A stretch of 19,850 nucleotides of DNA from an uncultured Ideonella sp. (GCA_946479475.1 CAMLGG010000076.1:1-19850), one strand, 5' to 3'; positions 8,700 through 15,564 are shown, numbered from the stretch's first letter. The notes: generated by a model not told the origin, from the letters alone. Numbers and translations: made by a program.

Positions 8700-8725
8700 G
8701 TCGTGAGGCGCCTGTCCTGTCTCAT
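8696..8725 (-). other. Nine-codon bridging reading frame between the HDAC-family and thioesterase genes
   Basis: On the - strand an ATG at 8725-8723 overlaps the HDAC-family stop as ATGA. It opens a frame encoding MRQDRRLTT, whose TGA (8698-8696) overlaps the thioesterase ATG, again as ATGA. It could hand ribosomes from one gene to the next. It may also be chance; there is no strong ribosome-binding site of its own. Confidence 0.3.
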
Positions 8726-9675
8726 GCCGTCGATTGTTCCATCGCGCGCCAGGCGCGCCAGCTTTGCGCTGCCAGCGCAATGGTGTGCGCCTGGACGGCG
8801 ACCGTCTCATGGATGTCGCGTCCGTAGCCCCCCGCCATGCTGATGGCCACCGGAATGCCCCGTTCGCGCAGGGCAGCGAGCACGCGCCGGTCGCGCTCAG
8901 CCAGCCCTGAGGCGCTCAGCTTCAGGCGGCCCAGCCGGTCGTTCTCGTGCGGATCCGCTCCGGCCAGGTAGAACGCCAGGCCCGGCTTCCGGGCCTCGTG
9001 GCGGCGCCAGACCTGCGCCATGGCCCCGTCCAGCGCGGCGAGGTATTCATCGTCGAGGCAGCCATCGGGCAGTTCGACGTCGAGGTCGCTCGCTTCCTTG
9101 CGGAACGGAAAGTTGCGCGCGCCATGCATGGAGAAGGTGAAGACGGTCGGGTCGTCGGCAAAGATGGCCGCGGTGCCGTTGCCCTGGTGCACGTCCAGGT
9201 CGATCACCAGCACCCGCAGAAGCGCCCGACGTTGACGGTGCCACTCGGCCTGCATCAGGCGCGCGGCCACCGCCACGTCGTTGAACACGCAATAGCCGGA
9301 GCCCTTGCCGGCGCTGGCGTGGTGGGTGCCGCCCGCCAGATTCACGCAGACGCCTTCGGCCAGTGCGGTGCGCGCCGCGGCAATCGTGGCGCCCACCGAG
9401 CGCCGCGCCCGCTCCGCCATCCGGGGCGACCAGGGGAAGCCGATCTCGCGCTGGGCCGCCGGACTCAGCAGGCCCTCCAGGACCGCGCTGACATAGACCG
9501 GGTCGTGTGCCAGCGCCAGTTCCCCTTCCGTGGCGGCAGGCGACTCGGCCAGCTGGACTTCATGGGCCAGCTCGGCAGCCACCCGCTCGCGCAACAGCCG
9601 GTACTTCGGCATCGGGAACCGGTGCCCCTCGGGCAAAGGGAGCACGAAATGGTCGGAGGTATAGGCCCGCAGCAT
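8722..9675 (-). CDS. Histone deacetylase-family zinc hydrolase (acetyl-lysine or acylpolyamine type)
   Basis: A 317-aa member of the arginase/deacetylase superfamily, a zinc amidohydrolase that removes acetyl groups from lysine, polyamines or small amines; bacterial members vary. The active-site pair H118-H119 sits in [15 protein letters not shown]. Zinc ligands are D161 and H163 in [10 protein letters not shown], and D241 in GADPHEND. The catalytic Tyr is Y284 in MAGGYGRD. All key residues are present. I prefer ATG 9675 ([10 protein letters not shown]) over an upstream TTG because family members begin just before the [21 protein letters not shown] stretch. It is the first gene of the - strand run and diverges from phaP across 190 bp. 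Confidence 0.92.
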   Translation of the reverse strand: MLRAYTSDHFVLPLPEGHRFPMPKYRLLRERVAAELAHEVQLAESPAATEGELALAHDPVYVSAVLEGLLSPAAQREIGFPWSPRMAERARRSVGATIAAARTALAEGVCVNLAGGTHHASAGKGSGYCVFNDVAVAARLMQAEWHRQRRALLRVLVIDLDVHQGNGTAAIFADDPTVFTFSMHGARNFPFRKEASDLDVELPDGCLDDEYLAALDGAMAQVWRRHEARKPGLAFYLAGADPHENDRLGRLKLSASGLAERDRRVLAALRERGIPVAISMAGGYGRDIHETVAVQAHTIALAAQSWRAWRAMEQSTA

Positions 9676-9715
9676 GGTGCCGGGGCAATGTGCCACAAGC
9701 CTGTCGCCGAACGGA

Positions 9716-9735
9716 TCTAGGCTGTATTCCCTAGA
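9716..9735. promoter_or_regulatory. Inverted repeat TCTAGG-N8-CCTAGA in the divergent region
   Basis: TCTAGG (9716-9721) and CCTAGA (9730-9735) form a perfect 6-bp inverted repeat with an 8-bp spacer. It lies 41 bp upstream of the HDAC-family ATG and just outside the phaP promoter. It is a candidate operator for the - strand run. I do not recognise the regulator. Confidence 0.35.
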
Positions 9736-9737
9736 CT

Positions 9738-9754
9738 TTGCTGCACCGCAACAA
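9738..9754. promoter_or_regulatory. Candidate PhaR-type operator, upstream copy
   Basis: TTGCTGCACCGCAACAA reads as TTGyTGC-N3-GCArCAA, an inverted repeat with one mismatch pair. It ends 5 bp before the -35 element of phaP. The TGC-N3-GCA core resembles TGC-rich sites described for PhaR repressors of phasin genes. A second copy lies across the predicted start of transcription. Assignment to PhaR is inference. Confidence 0.45.
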
Positions 9755-9759
9755 AGTTC

Positions 9760-9787
9760 TTGCAATGCTCGCCAGCGCTCCTATACT
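9760..9787 (+). promoter_or_regulatory. Sigma-70-like promoter of phaP
   Basis: TTGCAA (9760-9765) and TATACT (9782-9787) are separated by 16 bp. The -10 matches five of six consensus bases and stands out in GC-rich DNA. Transcription would start near 9794, giving a 5' untranslated region of about 72 nt. Confidence 0.6.
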
Positions 9788-9794
9788 GTGAACC

Positions 9795-9811
9795 ATGTTG
9801 CAGCGCACCAT
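9795..9811. promoter_or_regulatory. Candidate PhaR-type operator, downstream copy
   Basis: ATGTTGC (9795-9801), AGC, GCACCAT (9805-9811) form a 7-bp inverted repeat with one mismatch pair, sharing the TGC-N3-GCA core with the site at 9738-9754. Centres are 57 bp apart. It would cover positions about +1 to +17, where a bound repressor blocks initiation. Confidence 0.45.
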
Positions 9812-9865
9812 AGATGTTGGAAGGGCTGCAGAACCCGTGTGTCCCCCTCTCACCTGGAGATCATC

Positions 9866-10423
9866 ATGCTGACTGCTGAACAAGTCCTGGCCGCCCAGAA
9901 GGCCAACGTCGAGACCCTGTTCGACCTGACCAACAAGGCCTTCGAAGGCGTCGAGAAGCTCGTCGAGCTGAACCTTCAGGTTGCCAAGGCCTCGCTGGGC
10001 GAGGTCGCCGAAGCCGCCAAGGCCAGCCTGTCCGTCAAGGATGCGCAAGAGCTGCTGTCGCTTCAAGCCGGCCTGCTGCAACCGGCCGCCGAGAAGGCCG
10101 CCGCCTACAGCCGCCACCTGTACGACATCGCCGCCTCGACCAACGCCGAAGTGACCAAGGTCGCCGAAAGCCAGCTGGCCGATGCCCAGAAGAAGTTCAT
10201 GGCCAGCGTCGACACCGCGGTGAAGAACGCTCCGGCCGGCACCGAGAGCGCCGTCGCCCTGGTGAAGTCCGCCATCTCGGCCGCCAACAACGCCTACGAA
10301 AGCGCCCACAAGGCCGCCAAGCAGGCCGCCGAAGTCGCCGAAGCCAACTTCCAGGCCGTGACCAGCACCGCCGTCAAGGCCGCCCAGTCGGCCCCCAAGG
10401 CCACCCGCCGCGCCGCCGCCTGA
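9866..10423 (+). CDS. phaP: Phasin, polyhydroxyalkanoate granule-associated protein
   Basis: A 185-aa phasin that coats polyhydroxyalkanoate granules and controls their number and size in the cytoplasm. The sequence is rich in Ala, Lys, Glu and Val and nearly all helix-forming. It opens with the typical [19 protein letters not shown] and contains [17 protein letters not shown] and [15 protein letters not shown], as in the phasin_2 family. The tail is Ala/Lys/Arg-rich (KATRRAAA). I chose ATG 9866, not upstream in-frame codons, because CTGGAGA lies 6 nt before it and family members start there. Codon use is strongly biased, as expected for a highly expressed gene. Two inverted repeats flank the promoter and suggest repression by PhaR. 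Confidence 0.95.
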   Translation: MLTAEQVLAAQKANVETLFDLTNKAFEGVEKLVELNLQVAKASLGEVAEAAKASLSVKDAQELLSLQAGLLQPAAEKAAAYSRHLYDIAASTNAEVTKVAESQLADAQKKFMASVDTAVKNAPAGTESAVALVKSAISAANNAYESAHKAAKQAAEVAEANFQAVTSTAVKAAQSAPKATRRAAA

Positions 10424-10621
10424 GCGAACGGTCGTGACCGAAGAAGGATCCGAGAGAAAGCCCCGGCCGCCGAGGAGCCTGTGACGGCCGGTTGAACGCG
10501 ACGGAACTTCCGCCGCCCAACGGTTGTCTCTCCAGGGCTGCGCCTTCCTGAGTGGCGCGGCCTTCATGGAAGGTTGTCTCCTCGGTACCTCTTGAAAGAT
10601 CGGCTTTCCAGGTACCTTCCG
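10424..10621 (+). ncRNA. Structured 3' region of phaP, possible 3'UTR-derived small RNA
   Basis: About 200 nt lie between the phaP stop and its terminator with no credible gene. The stretch holds a row of inverted repeats: CCGGCCG/CGGCCGG at 10463-10491, GGCTGCGCC/GGCGCGGCC at 10536-10562, CCTTC/GAAGG at 10561-10573 and GGTACCT..GAAAG/CTTTC..AGGTACC at 10584-10616. GGTTGTCTC occurs at 10522 and again at 10572. TCTCCAGG at 10529-10536 is exactly complementary to the phaP ribosome-binding site CCTGGAGA (9853-9860). This suggests a long 3' untranslated region or a processed small RNA; it is not proof of one. Confidence 0.35.
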
Positions 10622-10656
10622 ACCCGGCGATCCGCGAGGATCGGCCGGGTTTTTTT
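10622..10656 (+). terminator. Rho-independent terminator of phaP
   Basis: ACCCGG-C-GATCC (10622-10633), loop GCGA, GGATC-GG-CCGGGT (10638-10650), then a run of seven T. It is a strong intrinsic terminator on the + strand, about 200 nt after the phaP stop and just before the stop codon of the converging patatin gene. Confidence 0.85.
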
Positions 10657-10668
10657 CGCTCCGCCTGC

Positions 10669-11655
10669 TCAGTGGGTAAGCGCGGCCATGCGTTGCCGGA
10701 GCTGGGGGACCGCCGCCATGGCCGCCTCGCGGCCTGACTGGATCGCCTTGGCGCGGGCGGTGAAGTCGGCGCCGGAGACGCCGGCCAGGGTGGGCCGCAT
10801 GACGACATCCGCTTCCTTCAGCTCGAAGCGGTTGATGCTGCGGCCCATGATGGCGAAGGTCTGGAGCAGCAGGCGCAGGGCATCGCCAGTCCCGTTGCCA
10901 TCCGGCGGGGTGGAGATGTCCACGGCGATGACCAGCTCCGCGCCCATCTGCCGGGCAAAGCGGACAGGCACAGGCGAGACCAGGCCGCCGTCCACATACT
11001 CGTGGGTGCCGATCTTCACCGGCTGGAAGACGGCCGGCACGGCGCTGGATGCCCGAACCGCGGCCCCGACGTCGCCCCGCTGGAAGAGGATAGGCTGGCC
11101 GTCCGAAAGGTCCGTCGCCACGATGCCCAGCGGCAGCTTCATCTGCTCGATCGTCAAACCGCCCGTCTGGCCGCGAACGTAGCGCGCCAGCGCCTCGCCC
11201 CGTATCAGGCCCCGGCCCGGGAAGGACCAGTCCGTCAATCCCGATTCGTCCATCGACTGGGCCAGGCTGCCCATCTCGACCCCGCTCTTGCCGGAGGCGT
11301 AAAGCGCGGCCACCAGGCTGCCTGCGGAGGTTCCGACCACCAGGTCGGGGTGGATGCCCTGCTCCTCCAGCACCTGGATCACCCCGATGTGTGCGAAGCC
11401 CCGCGCTGCGCCACCGCCCAGCGCCAGTCCGATCCGCGGAGGACGCGGCGCAGGCGGAGCACTGACTGGTTGTTGCGGCGCAACAACCGGCGGCTCCCCG
11501 ACCGGCTGGCGAGGAGGGGCCGGAGCGGTCGTCTGGCAGGCCGCCAGCGGCCCGGCAGCCATGGCCCAAAGCAGTCGCCGGCAGAACACCCGGCGCGAGT
11601 CGGCGTTCTCTTTAGATTCGGTTGAAATATCCAAGTGAATTTTGTGTTCTTTCAA
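10669..11655 (-). CDS. Patatin-like phospholipase (RssA/NTE type), probable Tat-exported lipoprotein
   Basis: A 328-aa patatin-family serine esterase or phospholipase using a Ser-Asp dyad. The oxyanion-hole motif GGGAARG begins at about residue 80, the nucleophile is S110 in GTSAGS, and the Asp lies in VDGGLVSPVPV. The N-terminus has S20-R21-R22-V-F-C, close to the twin-arginine motif, then a short hydrophobic stretch and the lipobox LAAC with C40. The product is therefore probably a lipoprotein at the cell envelope. A Pro-rich linker (41-73) leads to the catalytic domain. No ATG is available upstream of the twin arginine. TTG at 11655, with GGAG 12 nt upstream, is the likely start; TTG at codon 8 is an alternative. 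Diverges from cysI. Confidence 0.88.
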   Translation of the reverse strand: MKEHKIHLDISTESKENADSRRVFCRRLLWAMAAGPLAACQTTAPAPPRQPVGEPPVVAPQQPVSAPPAPRPPRIGLALGGGAARGFAHIGVIQVLEEQGIHPDLVVGTSAGSLVAALYASGKSGVEMGSLAQSMDESGLTDWSFPGRGLIRGEALARYVRGQTGGLTIEQMKLPLGIVATDLSDGQPILFQRGDVGAAVRASSAVPAVFQPVKIGTHEYVDGGLVSPVPVRFARQMGAELVIAVDISTPPDGNGTGDALRLLLQTFAIMGRSINRFELKEADVVMRPTLAGVSGADFTARAKAIQSGREAAMAAVPQLRQRMAALTH

Positions 11656-11659
11656 AGAA
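11647..11659. promoter_or_regulatory. Perfect 13-bp palindrome TTCTTTCAAAGAA (T-N11-A)
   Basis: TTCTTT and AAAGAA flank a single C in the AT-rich divergent spacer between the patatin gene and cysI. T-N11-A with dyad symmetry is the usual core of LysR-type regulator sites, and CysB, the sulfur regulator, is of that family. It overlaps the proposed TTG start of the patatin gene. CysB binding is inference. Confidence 0.4.
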
Positions 11660-11678
11660 TATGGAGGCTCCGTAGAGT
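11650..11678 (+). promoter_or_regulatory. Weak promoter candidate for the cys operon
   Basis: TTTCAA (11650-11655) and TAGAGT (11673-11678) are 17 bp apart, with poor matches to consensus (3 and 4 of 6). This would fit an activator-dependent promoter. Transcription would start about 38 nt before the cysI ATG. The -35 overlaps the palindrome at 11647-11659. Confidence 0.3.
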
Positions 11679-11722
11679 CGCTGTCAGGCCGCTTTCCAGT
11701 GGCAAAACCATTCGCCCTTCAC

Positions 11723-13459
11723 ATGTACCAGTACACCTCTTTCGACCGCCAGTTTGTCCGCCAAAGGGCCGCACAGTTTCGTGATCAGCTCGAGCGCAAC
11801 CTGGCCGGCGAGCTGGCTGACGACGACTTCCGCCCCCTGCGGCTGCAGAACGGGTGGTACATCCAGCGGCATGCGCCGATGCTGCGTGTCGCGGTCCCCT
11901 ATGGTGAATTGTCGTCGCGTCAATTGCGCCAGCTCGCTCGCATCGGGCGTGAACTCGACCGCGGCTTCGCCCACTTCACGACGCGCCAGAACGTCCAGTA
12001 CAACTGGATCCCCCTGCCGCGCTCCGCTGACGCGATGGACCTGCTGGCCGAAGTCGACATGCACGGCATCCAGACCTCGGGCAACTGCATCCGCAACATC
12101 ACCAGCGACGTGTTCGCCGGCATCGCGCCGGACGAGATCGTCGACCCGCGGCCGTACTGCGAGATCCTGCGCCAGTGGAGTTCGCTGCATCCCGAGTTCG
12201 CCTTCCTGCCGCGCAAGTTCAAGATCGCCGTCAGCGGCACGGTGGAAGACCGGGCCGCCATCGCCTGGCATGACGTCGGCCTGCAGCTGCTCAAGAACGA
12301 AGCCGGCGAGGTGGGGTTCAAGGTCTACGTGGGTGGCGGAATGGGCCGCACGCCGGTCATCGGCACCGTCGTCAACGCCTTCGTGCCCTGGCAGGAGATC
12401 CTGGTCTACCTGGAGGCCATCGTTCGGGTCTACAACCGCTTCGGCCGGCGCGACAACGCTTACAAGGCGCGGATCAAGATCCTCGTCAAGGCCGAGGGGC
12501 AGAAGTTCATCGACGCGGTGAACGCGGAATTCGCCAAGATCCTGGAGCTCGATGCCGACGGCCGGGAGCACATCATCCCGGTGTCGGAGCTGGAGCGTGT
12601 CGCACGCCACTTCGAGACGCCTGCCGGCGTGCGCCCCGCCACCAACGGCTTCGACCCCAACCGCACCGGCCCGGCGCCGACCGCCTTCCTGCGCTGGATG
12701 GAGCGCAACGTGCACGGCCACAAGGTCCCGGGCTACCGCGCGGTGACGCTCTCGCTCAAGCGCGCGGGCCAGGCCCCCGGTGACGTGACGTCGAGCCAGA
12801 TGGAGGCGGCCGCGACGATCGCCGACCGCTATTCGCTCGGTGAACTGCGCGTCTCGCACGAGCAGAACCTCGTCCTGCCCTGGGTGCGCGAAGCCGACCT
12901 GTTCTCGGTCTGGCACGCGGCCAAGGAAGCCGGCTTCGCCACGCCCAACATCGGCCTGCTGACGGACATGATCGCCTGCCCCGGCGGCGATTTCTGCGCC
13001 CTGGCCAATGCCCGCTCCATCCCGGTCGCAGCCAGCATCACCGAGCGCTTCGACGATCTCGATGCCCTGTACGACCTGGGCAACATCGACCTGCACATCA
13101 GCGGCTGCATCAACTCCTGCGGCCACCACCACAGCGGCCACATCGGCATCCTGGGCGTCGACAAGGATGGCGCCGAGTGGTACCAGGTCTCGATCGGCGG
13201 ATCGGACGGCACGACCTTCAGCGGCGCTGCGACGCCGGGCAAGGTGATCGGCCCGTCGTTCTCGGCCGAAGAGGTGCCGGACGTGGTCGAGGCGCTGATC
13301 GATGTCTTCCGCCGCGAGCGAACCGCGGGGGAGCGCTTCATCGAGACCGTCCGTCGGCTCGGCGTGGCGCCTTTCCGTGCCGCCTCCGATGCGGTTCGCC
13401 ACGAGACGGCCGCGCCGGTCAAGGCCGAAGCCGCCGCCGAGATCGCGGAGGCCCTGTGA
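11723..13459 (+). CDS. cysI: Assimilatory sulfite reductase hemoprotein (nitrite/sulfite reductase family)
   Basis: Siroheme/[4Fe-4S] enzyme of 578 aa that takes sulfite to sulfide with six electrons in the cytoplasm. The cluster-siroheme ligands are C419 and C425 (C-PGGDF-C) and C462 and C466 (C-INS-C). The second half also has the conserved GCINSCGHHHSGHIGILG. The N-terminal ferredoxin-like half repeats include FTTRQNVQYNWI. ATG 11723 (MYQYTSFD) is chosen over an upstream ATG at 11642 because family members begin there, although no clear ribosome-binding site is seen. It heads the operon with the DUF934 gene, cysH and cobA. That context favours sulfite over nitrite as substrate. No flavoprotein CysJ is present, so the electron donor is probably a ferredoxin or another reductase. 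Confidence 0.93.
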   Translation: MYQYTSFDRQFVRQRAAQFRDQLERNLAGELADDDFRPLRLQNGWYIQRHAPMLRVAVPYGELSSRQLRQLARIGRELDRGFAHFTTRQNVQYNWIPLPRSADAMDLLAEVDMHGIQTSGNCIRNITSDVFAGIAPDEIVDPRPYCEILRQWSSLHPEFAFLPRKFKIAVSGTVEDRAAIAWHDVGLQLLKNEAGEVGFKVYVGGGMGRTPVIGTVVNAFVPWQEILVYLEAIVRVYNRFGRRDNAYKARIKILVKAEGQKFIDAVNAEFAKILELDADGREHIIPVSELERVARHFETPAGVRPATNGFDPNRTGPAPTAFLRWMERNVHGHKVPGYRAVTLSLKRAGQAPGDVTSSQMEAAATIADRYSLGELRVSHEQNLVLPWVREADLFSVWHAAKEAGFATPNIGLLTDMIACPGGDFCALANARSIPVAASITERFDDLDALYDLGNIDLHISGCINSCGHHHSGHIGILGVDKDGAEWYQVSIGGSDGTTFSGAATPGKVIGPSFSAEEVPDVVEALIDVFRRERTAGERFIETVRRLGVAPFRAASDAVRHETAAPVKAEAAAEIAEAL

Positions 13460-13959
13460 TGAGCGCCCGCATGCACTTCGTCAAGCCTGCCCACGATTCG
13501 TGGCGCGCCGTGGTCGGCGAGTTCGGCCCCACGCCGATTCCCCCCGTCGCGGCCCACAGCCTGCTGACCGAGGAGCAATGGCTGGCCGTCCGCGACACCT
13601 GGCCGGCGGACGTGCCGGTGGGGATCTCGCTCGCCAACACGACCGATGTCGAACGGCTGGCCGATGACCTGCCGCGCTTCGCACTGGTCGCGCTGCAATT
13701 CCCCAAGTGGGTGGACGGCCGCGCCTACAGCCAGGCCCGCGTGCTTCGCAGCCGCCTGCGCTATGCCGGCGAGGTCCGCGCCACCGGCGACGTGGTCGTC
13801 GACATGCTGCCGCTGCTGGCTCGCACGGGTTTCGATGCTGTGCAGTTGCGCGATGGCCAGAGCGAATCCAGCGCGCGGCGGGCCTTGAAGCTGGTGACCG
13901 ACTTCTACCAGGGCGACGTGCACCAGCCGCGCCCGCTGTTCTCGAGGGTTCCGGCATGA
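13459..13959 (+). CDS. DUF934 protein of the sulfite-reduction operon
   Basis: A 166-aa cytoplasmic protein of the DUF934 family, which in many Proteobacteria sits next to cysI and cysH. No catalytic motif or cofactor site is obvious and no cysteine is present. Recognisable family stretches are VPVGISLANTTDVERL, FPKWVDGRAYSQARVLRSRL and GFDAVQLRDGQ. The last two resemble the usual FPxxxDGRxYSxARLLRxR signature. Its ATG overlaps the cysI stop (TGATG), and its stop overlaps the cysH start (ATGA), so translation is coupled on both sides. That implies a fixed ratio with CysI and CysH. A role as accessory or electron-transfer partner of sulfite reductase is a guess from position only. Confidence 0.9.
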   Translation: MSARMHFVKPAHDSWRAVVGEFGPTPIPPVAAHSLLTEEQWLAVRDTWPADVPVGISLANTTDVERLADDLPRFALVALQFPKWVDGRAYSQARVLRSRLRYAGEVRATGDVVVDMLPLLARTGFDAVQLRDGQSESSARRALKLVTDFYQGDVHQPRPLFSRVPA

Positions 13960-14756
13960 CTGCCCAGCAATCTTCCCTTTCCCTGTTGCCTGCGGCCGCT
14001 GCATCGAGCGCGATCTCGCTGTATGCGCGCCATACCGAGGGCTACGAGGAGCGCGTCGAGGCCACCATCGCGCAGCTGCGCGAAGCCGCGGCGGCCCATC
14101 CCGGCTCCATCGTCCAGGCCACGAGCCTGGGAGCCGAGGACATGGTGCTGACCGATCTCATCGCCCGCCTCGGCCTGCCCATCGCGATCGGCACCCTCCA
14201 GACCGGCAAGCTGCACCCGCAGACGCTGGCCCTGATCCCCGCCATCGAAGAGCGCTACGGACTGGATGTCGAGGTCTACAGCCCGCGCGAAGAGGCTGTC
14301 GTGCATTTCGTCCGCCGCCATGGCGAAGAGGCGATGTACCAGAGCATCGAACTGCGCAAGAATTGCTGCCAGGTCCGCAAGCTGGAGCCGCTGTCGCGCA
14401 TGCTCGAGGGTCGCGCGGCCTGGGTCACGGGGCTGCGCCGCGAGCAATCGGCCAACCGCGGCAGCGTGTCGCTGCGCGAGGCCGAGCCGAACGGCCGTGT
14501 CAAGTTCAACCCGCTGGCCGACTGGACCTGGAACGACATCTGGCATTACATCGCTACCCACGACGTGCCCTACAACTCTCTGCACGACCAGTTCATGCCC
14601 AGCATAGGCTGCGCTCCCTGCACCCGCGCCATCGCGGTGGGTGAAGAGTTCCGCGCCGGCCGCTGGTGGTGGGAGGACGAGAAGGCCAAGGAGTGCGGCC
14701 TGCACGCCGTCCAGTCGGTCCGCCAGGACGCCAGCGACGAGGCGGTCGCCGCCTGA
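13956..14756 (+). CDS. cysH: Adenylyl-sulfate (APS) reductase, [4Fe-4S] type
   Basis: A 266-aa enzyme that reduces adenosine 5'-phosphosulfate to sulfite and AMP using thioredoxin or a similar thiol donor. The two cysteine pairs that hold the [4Fe-4S] cluster are present: C137-C138 in RKNCCQVRKLEPL, and C219/C222 in IGCAPCTR. These pairs mark the APS-using type rather than the PAPS-using type. The catalytic cysteine is C247 in the ECGLH motif. Substrate-binding GLRREQSANR and the early TSLGAEDMVL loop are intact. The ATG overlaps the DUF934 stop by four bases. If the substrate is APS, no APS kinase is needed, but ATP sulfurylase is, and its genes are not seen here. Confidence 0.95.
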   Translation: MTAQQSSLSLLPAAAASSAISLYARHTEGYEERVEATIAQLREAAAAHPGSIVQATSLGAEDMVLTDLIARLGLPIAIGTLQTGKLHPQTLALIPAIEERYGLDVEVYSPREEAVVHFVRRHGEEAMYQSIELRKNCCQVRKLEPLSRMLEGRAAWVTGLRREQSANRGSVSLREAEPNGRVKFNPLADWTWNDIWHYIATHDVPYNSLHDQFMPSIGCAPCTRAIAVGEEFRAGRWWWEDEKAKECGLHAVQSVRQDASDEAVAA

Positions 14757-14775
14757 GCCCCGCCAAGGAGCCTGC

Positions 14776-15561
14776 TTGAGCGCCGGCCACGTCATCTTCA
14801 TCGGTGCCGGCCCGGGCGCGGCGGACCTGATCACCCTGCGCGGCGCTCGCGCCCTGGCGCGAGCGGGCGTGGTCCTCCACGACGCACTGACTGATCCCGC
14901 CCTGCGCGAGTTCGCCCCGGCGGCGGAGTGGATCGACGTCGGCAAGCGCGGCTTCTCGGCCTCGACCGGACAGGACAGGATCAACGCACTGCTGGTGCAG
15001 TACGCCTGCACGGGCGCGATCGTGGCTCGCCTGAAGGGCGGAGACCCGAGCGTGTTCGGGCGACTGGAGGAAGAGCAGCAGGCGCTGGCCGAGGCCGGCA
15101 TCTCGAGCGAGATCATTCCCGGCGTGACTTCGGCCCTGGCGGCAGCCGCGGCCTCCGCCCGCCCGCTCACGCGTCGAGGTGATGGCCGCAGCGTTGCGCT
15201 CACCACGGCCATGACGCAGGAAAGAGAGCTCCACGCCGGCCGCCGCGCCGACACCGAGGTCTTCTACATGGCCGGCCGCCAGCTGGGGATGCTCTCGCGC
15301 CGGCTGGCGGAAGCCGGCTGGCCCGCCGACACGTCGGTGTGCGTCGTCTCTCGCGCGGGGTGGCCGGATCAGCTGGTCACCGAGCACCAGGTCGGCACCC
15401 TGCCCGCCGCCTGCGTGCTGCACGCCGGCCGACCCGCCGTCGTGACGGTCGGCGTCGGGGCACGACCCGTCTTGATGCGGCGCAGGGAAGTCGGCGATGA
15501 GAGCGCCGACGAGCCCGAGCCGAGTGAGGTCGATCAGTCCACGGCCTTCACCAGGCCCTAA
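14776..15561 (+). CDS. cobA: Uroporphyrinogen-III C-methyltransferase (SUMT), TTG start
   Basis: A 261-aa S-adenosylmethionine-dependent methyltransferase that makes precorrin-2 from uroporphyrinogen III, the first step towards siroheme, the cofactor of CysI. The family motifs are [22 protein letters not shown] at the N-terminus, [11 protein letters not shown] near residue 90, [14 protein letters not shown] and the PLTRRG segment. It is the stand-alone methyltransferase, not the CysG fusion. Oxidation and iron insertion must be done by an enzyme encoded elsewhere. The start is TTG at 14776, with an ideal AAGGAG 5 nt upstream. No ATG or GTG fits the conserved N-terminus. It follows cysH by 19 bp. 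The acidic tail of about 25 residues after the core is unusual. Confidence 0.93.
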   Translation: MSAGHVIFIGAGPGAADLITLRGARALARAGVVLHDALTDPALREFAPAAEWIDVGKRGFSASTGQDRINALLVQYACTGAIVARLKGGDPSVFGRLEEEQQALAEAGISSEIIPGVTSALAAAAASARPLTRRGDGRSVALTTAMTQERELHAGRRADTEVFYMAGRQLGMLSRRLAEAGWPADTSVCVVSRAGWPDQLVTEHQVGTLPAACVLHAGRPAVVTVGVGARPVLMRRREVGDESADEPEPSEVDQSTAFTRP

Positions 15562-15564
15562 AAT
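15559..15564 (+). promoter_or_regulatory. Possible -10 element for fdxA
   Basis: TAAAAT overlaps the cobA stop codon and matches five of six -10 consensus bases. No convincing -35 lies 16-18 bp upstream. If used, transcription starts near 15571 and the palindrome at 15608 falls in the leader. Confidence 0.28.

Noticed and set aside
9676..9765. N-terminal extension of the HDAC-family protein from TTG 9765
   Set aside because: The added residues are not family-like and would run through the phaP promoter and operators. ATG 9675 fits homologues.
11642..11722. N-terminal extension of CysI from ATG 11642
   Set aside because: The extra 27 residues do not resemble the family, and they overlap the palindrome and promoter candidate. 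The conserved start is MYQYTSFD at 11723.
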